Shown one piece after another: positions 14,161 through 20,132 of a DNA stretch of 20,132 nt. The notes beneath the pieces were generated by a model. That model worked only from the letters and a program-made list of their open reading frames with translations, was not told the DNA's origin and did not search any database. The stretch is from positions 1-20,132 of the forward strand of contig CAMPGU010000040.1 in assembly GCA_946885645.1 (NCBI GenBank). Reading direction: 5' to 3'. The translations under genes were made by a program, and so were the position numbers. This DNA is from an uncultured Haloferula sp. (GTDB lineage: Bacteria; Verrucomicrobiota; Verrucomicrobiae; Verrucomicrobiales; Akkermansiaceae). The number at the start of each line of letters is the position of its first letter. Positions within the stretch are counted from its first letter, which is position 1.

Positions 14161-15129
14161 ATGCTTACCCAAGAAGGACAGTCCGGAACGATGGGCTTGC
14201 TGCTAGGGCTCATTGTTCTGGTATTCGTCGCGATGCTCTTTTCCCTGCTTGTGGACAAGCGCTTTAGCTTCTCCAAGGAGCGGGTCTCTCTCTCGCGTTT
14301 GATCGAGGAGGAGAAGCACGAGCTACAGGTTTCGCGGAAGCGGCTGGAGGAAGCCAGCAGGCATTGGACCTCCAACTGCGAGCCCTTGCTGGGCCAGGAT
14401 CGCTCTTTTGCAAAGGTTGCCGCGGAGATTGGCGCCTCTGAAAAGCGGATCAAGGAACTGCAGGAACGGCGTCGGGAACTCGCCGCGGAAGTCCAGGCGG
14501 CGACGGATAAGTTCGCCAATTACCGGAGCCGCTATCGCCTGCAGGTCCGTTCCGAAGCCACGGGGGAGAGTGCTCCCGAGCTGAGATCGCGGAGCGGGCG
14601 GATATACAGGAACATCGTCATCCGCGCGGTTTCCGCAGCGGGGATGGAGATTCGCCACGACGAAGGCAATTCGCGGCTTTCGCCCGAGGAATTGGATCCC
14701 TCGTGGCGCGAGCGCTTCCAGTGGGACGGATCGGAGACGGCGGACCATCTCGCGGAGGAGCGGGAACGGGCGCGACAGCACGATCAATTCGTTGGAAAGG
14801 GAAATCCAACGCCCTTGCCGGCGCGCCGGACGGCCAAGGATCGTTCGGGAAAAAAGCGGGCTCCTGCCGACGAGGAGGTGGAGGAACTGCGGCAGGCGTT
14901 GATGGATGCCCGCCGGAAGCTCAATGAGGTCGAGGGGGAGGCGATTCAGGCCCGCGCGGCGGAACGGTCGAGCAGGGGGCGTTCGGTCCCGGGAAGCTTG
15001 GAAACCTGGGGGGAACGGGCGGCCCGCTTCGAGGCGTCCGGCGTGAAGCTCCGGGCGCAATCGATGAGAGCCCGCCAAAGGCTGGCCGCCGTTGCTCCCG
15101 GAGATGCTCTCCTCCAGATCCGGGATTGA
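14161..15129 (+). CDS. Membrane-anchored coiled-coil protein, paralog of the gene at 12989
   Basis: 322 residues from ATG 14161. One membrane span at about 12-31 (GLLLGLIVLVFVAMLFSLLV) follows a short polar N-terminus. Coiled coil covers about 40-118, interrupted by a Trp/Cys-containing segment (69-76). ANYRSRYR (119-126) leads through SEATGES to the shared domain (about 142-189): RSGRIY, IVIRAV, GMEIRHDEG, and LDPSWRERFQWD. A basic linker (about 215-237) and a second coiled coil (238-320) follow. This domain matches the lipoprotein at 11621 (GVEFRHETG) more closely in its middle than the one at 12989. It is the last gene of the operon and converges on the gene at 15145 with a 15-base gap. 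Function unknown. Confidence 0.84.
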   Translation: MLTQEGQSGTMGLLLGLIVLVFVAMLFSLLVDKRFSFSKERVSLSRLIEEEKHELQVSRKRLEEASRHWTSNCEPLLGQDRSFAKVAAEIGASEKRIKELQERRRELAAEVQAATDKFANYRSRYRLQVRSEATGESAPELRSRSGRIYRNIVIRAVSAAGMEIRHDEGNSRLSPEELDPSWRERFQWDGSETADHLAEERERARQHDQFVGKGNPTPLPARRTAKDRSGKKRAPADEEVEELRQALMDARRKLNEVEGEAIQARAAERSSRGRSVPGSLETWGERAARFEASGVKLRAQSMRARQRLAAVAPGDALLQIRD

Positions 15130-15144
15130 TCGCCAGCGGGTTGC

Positions 15145-15645
15145 TTAGGCGAGAGCCAGCCGGGGATCGGCCGCGAGCTTCGCGGTCAGGCTATCCCAGC
15201 CGCCGGGCGTCTGGAGGTTGAAGACGTGCAGATAGAGCGAGACGATCTTCGGGTCGAACGCGGCCGTCAGGATATCCACAGCTTCATCCAGCTTCGTGGC
15301 GTCCAATTCCTTCGGCAAGTCGCCGGTGACCGAACCCTTCCCGTCGTGCTCGATTCCGATCACGTCGCAAAATTTAGCCAGCATCTCCTGGTTGCCGGCC
15401 ATGAACCAAGCCTGGAGCAGGTGTTCGCCGATGGTTTCCGCCTGCTTGGCCTTCAAGGTCTTGTGAATCCACGCGTACTGTTCCGCCAGCGGTTTCTTCT
15501 GGATGAAAACGAGACGCAACTTCTTGCTCTGGGCCAGGGTGGCAACGGCGGACTTGTACACGTTGCGGTCGTTGTCCCGGAACCAGTCGAGCATTTGCGT
15601 GACGAGGGCGGGATCAACGGCGTTGTAGAGTTCGTGGGCTTTCAC
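15145..15645 (-). CDS. Unrecognised mostly helical protein
   Basis: 166 residues from GTG 15645, giving MKAHELYNAVDPALVTQML; the frame is open to 15771 but the extra 42 residues look like non-coding translation and would cross the inverted repeat at 15682-15710. The protein is soluble, without signal peptide or membrane span, and mostly helical. Noticeable segments are MLDWFRDNDRNVYKSAVATL near the N-terminus, EHLLQAWFMAGNQEML in the middle, and a C-terminal FDPKIVSLYLHVFNLQ. I do not recognise the family. Codon use and the clean stop near the convergent neighbour support a real gene. It is divergent from the DUF4230 gene across 161 bases. Confidence 0.7.
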   Translation of the reverse strand: MKAHELYNAVDPALVTQMLDWFRDNDRNVYKSAVATLAQSKKLRLVFIQKKPLAEQYAWIHKTLKAKQAETIGEHLLQAWFMAGNQEMLAKFCDVIGIEHDGKGSVTGDLPKELDATKLDEAVDILTAAFDPKIVSLYLHVFNLQTPGGWDSLTAKLAADPRLALA

Positions 15646-15681
15646 AGTAGGAAATCGGCTGGCGCGACTCCAAGCGATGCA

Positions 15682-15710
15682 GCGGGAAATGCCAAACGCC
15701 AATTTCCCGC
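15682..15710. promoter_or_regulatory. 9-bp inverted repeat between divergent genes
   Basis: GCGGGAAAT (15682-15690) and ATTTCCCGC (15702-15710) are perfect inverted copies around an 11-base spacer. They lie between the starts of the divergent genes at 15645 (minus) and 15807 (plus). The spacing of about two helical turns between centres fits an operator for a dimer; a leader hairpin is the alternative. No T run follows, so it is not a terminator. Confidence 0.5.
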
Positions 15711-15806
15711 GGCGGGATAAATCACTGCCGCCGGGACGGTAGGAGATTGGAAATCCGTGCCTTGTCTCCACTTGTTCCGCCTCCGCTCCTCCGTATTCTA
15801 CCAGAG

Positions 15807-16445
15807 ATGACAGCCCATCCCGAACTCTGGAAAACCGTGCGCTGGATCGCGTTGCTGGCGGCCTTGCTGCTGCTCGCTTGGTTCGGCATGCGCTTCGTCG
15901 AAAAGGGGATCGGCGGCACGGCCTCCGGCTTGGAGAAGGTGCTGGGCGCGATCACTCATTCAGACACCCGGATCGTTGAAGGCAGGGCCGAGATTACGGA
16001 GACGGCGGAGATTTCGGAGCTCAGCCTGCTTGAAATGAAAATGTCGGCTACCCGCAGCTTTGAGAACGAGGCTTTCGTGCTCCGCTATCTCCCCGCGGGA
16101 ACGAAGAAGCTGATCGTGAAGGGCGATTACCGCGTGACCGCCGGCTATAAGCTGAAGCCCGGCGTTTCCCTCCGCATCGAGAATGGCGTGCCTGTCGCGA
16201 GATTCCCGGAGCCGGAGATCCTTTCTGTGGAGCTGATAGACTACCAGGCCCTTAGCGAGGAAGATGGCTGGGCGAACGACGTGACCTCCCAAGATCGCGC
16301 TCAGCTTTTGAGGGAGCTCCGGCAGCAGATGCGCGTCGAGGCCCGGCGCAGCGGCATTCTCGATATGGTGGAGGCCTCCCTGCGGACCCGCCTGCGGGAC
16401 CTGCTGGCCTCGGGGGACGTGAAGATCGAGCGGGAGCCGAAGTAG
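15807..16445 (+). CDS. DUF4230-family membrane-anchored protein
   Basis: 212 residues from ATG 15807; an upstream in-frame ATG at 15747 adds 20 residues that would precede the membrane span and lack features. One span covers about residues 11-28 (VRWIALLAALLLLAWFGM). The exposed part is a beta-rich domain containing KKLIVKGDYRVTAGYKLK, a Gly-Tyr turn, then RFPEPEILSVELID, which is the pattern I remember for DUF4230 (PF14014). The C-terminal 60 residues are an amphipathic helix rich in Arg and Glu. The family has no established function and is usually membrane-anchored and facing outward. It converges on metE, with a shared hairpin between them. Confidence 0.75.
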   Translation: MTAHPELWKTVRWIALLAALLLLAWFGMRFVEKGIGGTASGLEKVLGAITHSDTRIVEGRAEITETAEISELSLLEMKMSATRSFENEAFVLRYLPAGTKKLIVKGDYRVTAGYKLKPGVSLRIENGVPVARFPEPEILSVELIDYQALSEEDGWANDVTSQDRAQLLRELRQQMRVEARRSGILDMVEASLRTRLRDLLASGDVKIEREPK

Positions 16446-16479
16446 GCAAATTGGAGCGAAGAGCATGAAGCGCTCGTAA

Positions 16480-16508
16480 AAGAGCCACGACGGTCGCCCG
16501 TCGTGGCT
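16480..16508 (-). terminator. Hairpin terminator after metE, between convergent genes
   Basis: AGCCACGA (16484-16491) and TCGTGGCT (16501-16508) form an 8-bp stem around a 9-base loop. On the minus strand the stem is followed by CTTTTAC, a short T run, 21 bases beyond the metE stop. On the plus strand, downstream of the DUF4230 gene, no T run follows. It may still act on both transcripts. Confidence 0.65.
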
Positions 16509-16528
16509 TGCGGTGATCCGGGGCGGGT

Positions 16529-18838
16529 TCAAGCGGTCTGCAATCGCGCCGAGTTCCGCCGGGATTCCTCCCGCAGGATCTTGGCGGCCTCCACCATGTT
16601 CAGCAGGGAGCCTTTCGTTTCTTCCCATCCACGGGTCTTTAGCCCGCAGTCGGGATTGACCCACAGGCGCTCCGGAGGGAGCACCGCGACCGCACGCCGG
16701 AGGAGGTCCGTCATCTCCTCCACGGCAGGCACGCGCGGCGAGTGGATGTCCCACACCCCCGGGCCGACCTCGGATCGGATGCCGCCGAGCTTGATGGCGC
16801 TGAGGGCCTCCATCTTGCTGCGGGATGCCTCCAGGGAAATAACATCGGCTTCCAGCGCCGCGATGGCCCCGGCCACATCGTCGAATTCGGCATAGCACAT
16901 GTGCGTGTGGATCTGGGTTTCGTCCCTCACTCCGGAAACCGCCACGCGGAAAGCGCGCACCGCAGCGTCCAGATACACCTGTCTTTCCGTCGGATCGAGA
17001 GGCAGCCCCTCGCGCAGGCCCGGCTCGTCCACTTGAATCACCCGTAGTCCCGCGCTCTCCAGATCGCAGACTTCCTGCCGGATCGCGAGCGCAAGCTGGA
17101 GGGCCACCAGCGAGCGGGGCAGATCGTCGCGGACAAAGCTCCACTGCAGGATAGTGATCGGCCCGGTGAGCATTCCTTTCACGGGCCTTTCCGTCAAAGA
17201 TTGGGCCTTTGTGGCGACTTCCACGGTCATCGGCGCGGGCCGGACGACATCGCCCCAGATCACGGGTGGCTTCACGCAGCGGGAGCCATAACTCTGGACC
17301 CAGCCGTGCGCCGTCACCGCGATGCCATCGAGTTTCTCTCCGAAAAACTCCACCATGTCGGTGCGCTCGAATTCGCCGTGGACGAGCACGTCCAGATCCA
17401 GCTCCTCCTGAAGCCGGATCGCCTCGCGCATCGCCGCGTCCAGCCCTCGCTCGTAGGCGGCGGCATCGATCTCTCCCTTTCGATGCCGGGCGCGCAGGCG
17501 GCGGATCTCCGCGGTCTGGGGGAAGGAACCGATGGTTGTGGTAGGAAAGAGGGGAAGACCGAGAGCCTCCCGCTGGAGAGGCAGCCGCTCCTCCAGCGGC
17601 AAGCCGCGCTGGGCCGATGATTCGCCTAGGGTGGCTAGCGCCTGTCGGACCTCCCGGATTTTCACTCCTGCGTGTGTCCTCCTGCTGCCCAGCGCGGCGC
17701 GGGCGGCGGCGCAGGCATCCACCTCCGGCTCTCCGCGAGCAACGGACACGAGCTCCCCCAACTTCTCCCGTGCGAAGCACAGCCACGACCGCACTTCGGA
17801 GTCGAGTGCCGTCTCCGCACCCAAATGGTGAGGCACGTGCTGAAGACTGCACGAGGTGCCGAGCCAGAGGGACTCGGCGGAACGCTTTTCCCGATAGGAG
17901 GAAACCAGCGCCCGCAGTACCTCAATGTCCGCGCGCCAGATGCCGCGGCCATCGATGATCCCGAGCGAGAGCACTTTATCCTGCGGGAAATTCGCATGAA
18001 GCCACGGTAGGTCTGCGGAGGCACGCGTGGCGTCGATGTGGAGACCGTCGATCTCCAGCGCCGAAATCCGGGACAGGGCATCGGCCGGTCGTCCGAAGGG
18101 GATCGAAAGAAGCAGCTTCAGCGGCGCGGCCGGACGGATCCCGCCCCATGCTTCTTCCAGAGCCGAAAGGACCCTCTCGTCCCGCCGGGCTGCGAGGATC
18201 GGTTCACTGATCTCCACCCACTCTGCACCCGCTTCCGTCAGTGCCTGAAGCAGGTCGCGGTAGGCAGGGATCAGCCGGGGAATCAGCGAAAGCGGATCGC
18301 CGCCCTCCATTTTAGACAGCGCGAGGAATGTCACCGGACCGGTGATCACCGGTTTGGGGCGGAAACCCGCCGCAATCGCCTCCTTCGTTTCCCGAACCGC
18401 CTTGTCCCAAGTGAGGTGGAAAGCCTGGCCGGGAGAGAGTTCGGGAACGAGATAGTGGTAGTTCGTATCGAACCACTTCGTCAGCTCCAGCGGCACCACA
18501 TCCGGAAGCCCGTCCTCGCGGCTGCGCCCGCGGGCCATACGGAAGTAGCGCTCCAGCGTGACGGGGGAGGCGGCGGGGCCGAAGCGTTCCGGGATGGCCC
18601 CGAAGGTGCAGGCGAGGTCGAGGATGCCGTCGTAGAGGCTGAAATCGTTGACCGCTACAATGGACAGGCCCGCTTCCGCCTGTTCTCGCCAATGGCGGAG
18701 CCGGAGTTCTTTGCCGGCCTCGTCGAGACCCGCGGCGTCAAGCCGCCCTTGCCAGAAGTTTTCGAGGGCTTGCTTCAGTTCGCGTTTCTCGCCGATGCGG
18801 GGATACCCGGAAATGTGGGTGGTCAGGGATGCGTTCAT
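16529..18838 (-). CDS. metE: Cobalamin-independent methionine synthase
   Basis: 769 residues from ATG 18838, near the usual length of about 755. It transfers the methyl group of 5-methyltetrahydropteroyltri-glutamate to homocysteine, giving methionine in the cytosol. The N-terminal half starts HISGYPRIGEKRELKQALE, typical of MetE. The catalytic zinc ligands are all present: His646 and Cys648 in IHTHMCYAEF, Glu670 in SLEAS and Cys731 in VNPDCGLKTR. The spacing equals that of E. coli His641, Cys643, Glu665 and Cys726. The two-barrel architecture is complete, with no frameshift. It is divergent from metR with a MetR-type box in the 98-base gap. Expression should therefore depend on MetR with homocysteine as co-activator, as in enterobacteria. 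No cobalamin riboswitch is visible in the short leader. Confidence 0.97.
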   Translation of the reverse strand: MNASLTTHISGYPRIGEKRELKQALENFWQGRLDAAGLDEAGKELRLRHWREQAEAGLSIVAVNDFSLYDGILDLACTFGAIPERFGPAASPVTLERYFRMARGRSREDGLPDVVPLELTKWFDTNYHYLVPELSPGQAFHLTWDKAVRETKEAIAAGFRPKPVITGPVTFLALSKMEGGDPLSLIPRLIPAYRDLLQALTEAGAEWVEISEPILAARRDERVLSALEEAWGGIRPAAPLKLLLSIPFGRPADALSRISALEIDGLHIDATRASADLPWLHANFPQDKVLSLGIIDGRGIWRADIEVLRALVSSYREKRSAESLWLGTSCSLQHVPHHLGAETALDSEVRSWLCFAREKLGELVSVARGEPEVDACAAARAALGSRRTHAGVKIREVRQALATLGESSAQRGLPLEERLPLQREALGLPLFPTTTIGSFPQTAEIRRLRARHRKGEIDAAAYERGLDAAMREAIRLQEELDLDVLVHGEFERTDMVEFFGEKLDGIAVTAHGWVQSYGSRCVKPPVIWGDVVRPAPMTVEVATKAQSLTERPVKGMLTGPITILQWSFVRDDLPRSLVALQLALAIRQEVCDLESAGLRVIQVDEPGLREGLPLDPTERQVYLDAAVRAFRVAVSGVRDETQIHTHMCYAEFDDVAGAIAALEADVISLEASRSKMEALSAIKLGGIRSEVGPGVWDIHSPRVPAVEEMTDLLRRAVAVLPPERLWVNPDCGLKTRGWEETKGSLLNMVEAAKILREESRRNSARLQTA

Positions 18839-18876
18839 CGCGAGCTATCATGGCTGTACCCGTAGCATGAACCAAA

Positions 18877-18889
18877 CGAATGCTCTTCA
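18877..18889. promoter_or_regulatory. Candidate MetR-binding box
   Basis: CGAA-TGCTC-TTCA matches the enterobacterial MetR consensus TGAA-N5-TTCA at seven of eight fixed positions. It lies in the 98-base gap between metE (start 18838) and metR (start 18937), 39 bases upstream of metE and 48 upstream of metR. This is a suitable place to activate metE and autoregulate metR. A TGAA half-site also occurs at 18868-18871. Confidence 0.65.
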
Positions 18890-18936
18890 TTGTGATTGGC
18901 CATTGCGTGCATGGTGCAAGGCGTCCAAGGTGCGCC

Positions 18937-19851
18937 ATGCTTGAGATCCGCCACCTCGATTCCCTCATCGCTCTCGCCGAAACCGGGAATCTCACCCGGG
19001 CGGGGGAAAAGGTCTCCCTCAGCCAGAGCGCGCTCTCCCACCAGATGCGCTCTTTGGAGGAGCACTACGGCTTCGAGCTCTTCGAGCGGAAGACCAGCCC
19101 GCTGAAATGGACGCGTGCGGGCGAGCGGTTGCTCGTTCTTGCCTACGATGTGAGTCGGCAGATCCGGGATGCGGAGCGCGACCTGGCACGCATCGGGCAA
19201 GGTACCGCGGGCACGCTGCGGATCGCGGTGGAGTGCCATTCGTGCTTCGATTGGCTGATGCCGGCGATGGACGCGCTGCGCGAGGACTGGCCGGATGTGG
19301 AGATGGACATCGTCTCCGGCTTCCATCCCGATCCCGTCGGTTTGCTGGATGAAAACCGCGCGGACCTTGTAATCGTATCTACCGCGAAGCGGCGGCGCGG
19401 CGTCGAACATCACCCCTTGTTCGAATACGATATGCCGGCCTTGCTGGCTCCGGGACATCCGCTTCTGGAAAAGCCCTATTTGACCGCGAAGGACTTCTCG
19501 CTGGAGACCCTGATCACCTATCCGATCCCCGATAATCGCATGGATCTCTTCCGCCAGGTGCTGGAACCGTCGGGTGTGGAACCGAAGGAACGGCGCACCA
19601 CGGAGCTCACCGTGGCGATCCTGCAATTGGTGAAGAGCCGCAGGGGCATCGCCGCGCTGCCGCGCTGGGCGGTGCAGCCATACCTGGAGAATGACTACGT
19701 CGCGGAAATGCCTATCACCGCGAAGGGTCTGAGAGCATCCCTGCACGCGGCGACCACGAAAGAAGGTGCCGGACAGGCCTTCATGAAAGAGTTCATCGAG
19801 ACGGTCCGCGTGACGGCAGAGGGGCAATTCGAGGGAATCCGCCTGCTCTGA
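18937..19851 (+). CDS. metR: LysR-type methionine regulator MetR
   Basis: 304 residues from ATG 18937; a longer frame starting at 18880 would overlap the MetR box and adds no family sequence. Residues 1-60 are the winged helix-turn-helix, with LTRAGEKVSLSQSALSHQMRSLE as the recognition region. AVECHSC (97-103) matches the IAIECHSCIQWLTPA segment of E. coli MetR, a hallmark of the effector domain. The later VEMDIVSGF and IAALPRWAV segments also match. MetR activates metE and related genes with homocysteine as co-effector. Divergent placement beside metE strongly supports orthologous function. A bidirectional-looking hairpin follows the gene at 19869-19891. Confidence 0.95.
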   Translation: MLEIRHLDSLIALAETGNLTRAGEKVSLSQSALSHQMRSLEEHYGFELFERKTSPLKWTRAGERLLVLAYDVSRQIRDAERDLARIGQGTAGTLRIAVECHSCFDWLMPAMDALREDWPDVEMDIVSGFHPDPVGLLDENRADLVIVSTAKRRRGVEHHPLFEYDMPALLAPGHPLLEKPYLTAKDFSLETLITYPIPDNRMDLFRQVLEPSGVEPKERRTTELTVAILQLVKSRRGIAALPRWAVQPYLENDYVAEMPITAKGLRASLHAATTKEGAGQAFMKEFIETVRVTAEGQFEGIRLL

Positions 19852-19859
19852 GCAGGGGA

Positions 19860-19891
19860 AAAAGAAAACCCGGGAACCTTGCGGTCCCGGG
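19860..19891 (-). terminator. Terminator of the aminotransferase gene, between convergent genes
   Basis: CCCGGG (19869-19874) pairs with CCCGGG (19886-19891), and ACC pairs with GGT inside around a TTGC loop with one bulged A. On the minus strand the stem is followed by TTTTCTTTTT, a strong T tract 31 bases beyond the aminotransferase stop. On the plus strand, after metR, only CTCTCTT follows, so it may also work there more weakly. Confidence 0.88.
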
Positions 19892-19921
19892 CTCTCTTGA
19901 AGAATCGCAGTCTTCTGTCGA

Positions 19922-20132
19922 TCAATGCTCGCGGCAGAACTGCTCGAAGCGGGTGAGGCCCTCGTTGAGGACGTCCAGCGTCGTGCAGTAGCTCAGGCGG
20001 ATGCCTTCGTCATAGCCGAAGGCGACACCGGGAACGGCGGCGACCTTGTAGCGGCTGAGAAGCTTGTCCGTGAGGTTCATCGACTTCAGCCCGAGTTGAC
20101 CGGTATAGACGAAGAAGTAGAATGCACCCTGC
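19922..20132 (-). CDS. Class I aspartate-type aminotransferase, C-terminal end only
   Basis: Only the last 69 codons lie in the window; the gene begins beyond the right edge. The translation reads GAFYFFVYTGQLGL, then VAAVPGVAFGYDEGIRLSYC, then LTRFEQFCREH and stop. The PGVAFG and R-x-S-Y segments are the conserved C-terminal part of fold-type I aminotransferases of the AspC/AAT Ib kind. In that part, Arg of the IRLSY segment binds the substrate alpha-carboxylate. The likely reaction is PLP-dependent transfer between aspartate and 2-oxoglutarate, but related specificities cannot be excluded from the tail alone. It converges on metR with a terminator between. Confidence 0.85.
   Translation of the reverse strand, partial: QGAFYFFVYTGQLGLKSMNLTDKLLSRYKVAAVPGVAFGYDEGIRLSYCTTLDVLNEGLTRFEQFCREH

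Noticed and set aside
15960..17852. A 630-residue minus-strand reading frame
   Set aside because: It overlaps metE in another frame on the same strand and the DUF4230 gene on the opposite strand; its composition is Arg/Gly/Ala/Pro-rich, as expected for a shadow in high-GC DNA.
18839..18936. Cobalamin or SAM riboswitch before metE
   Set aside because: The 98-base gap is shared with metR and is too short and lacks the conserved riboswitch boxes.
1..20132. CRISPR arrays, insertion sequences or transposase genes
   Set aside because: No regularly spaced repeats, no terminal inverted repeats around a gene and no transposase or integrase motif were seen.

Overview
The window looks like a chromosomal segment of a fairly GC-rich member of the Verrucomicrobiota, possibly a Luteolibacter- or Haloferula-like Verrucomicrobiaceae. 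This is an inference. It rests on a formylglycine sulfatase, several poorly conserved envelope coiled-coil proteins carrying a short Gly-Lys/Arg-x-Tyr domain that I associate from memory with PVC bacteria, and start codons that mostly lack a Shine-Dalgarno sequence. No rRNA or other decisive phylogenetic marker is present.

Left part (1 to about 5400), a glycan-type accessory block. It holds the 3' end of a DUF3431-like gene, a minus-strand fusion of a nucleotide-sugar transferase-like domain to a SAM methyltransferase, a divergent GT-A glycosyltransferase with an unassigned C-terminal half, and a COG0523/CobW-type GTPase. A decayed N-terminal remnant of UDP-galactopyranose mutase (glf) follows. 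Two sample lines of this part contain 53-57% GC, against 68% in one sample line of the sulfatase gene. The block ends at the 3' end of a minus-strand tRNA-Tyr (GUA) with its own terminator, which is a classical boundary for acquired DNA.

Middle (5663-11398), metabolic genes: an SDR oxidoreductase divergent from a secreted sulfatase, an M42 metallo-aminopeptidase, and a minus-strand pair of a KdgK-like PfkB sugar kinase and a D-2-hydroxyacid dehydrogenase. The SDR/sulfatase intergenic region carries a perfect ATTTGC-GT-GCAAAT palindrome and a second inverted repeat.

Region 11621-15129 is the most unusual part. It is a four-gene plus-strand operon with no recognisable enzyme: two lipoproteins and two single-span membrane proteins, all rich in coiled coil. 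Three of them share a domain of about 50 residues. The fourth is a short lipoprotein that stops where that domain would begin. I read the set as locally duplicated paralogs, probably forming an envelope assembly of unknown function.

Right part (15145-20132): an unrecognised conserved-looking protein divergent from a DUF4230 membrane protein, across a strong 9-bp inverted repeat. Then comes metE (cobalamin-independent methionine synthase) divergent from its activator gene metR, with a near-consensus MetR box between them. The C-terminal end of a class I aspartate-type aminotransferase lies at the right edge. Candidate terminators follow metE, the aminotransferase and tRNA-Tyr.
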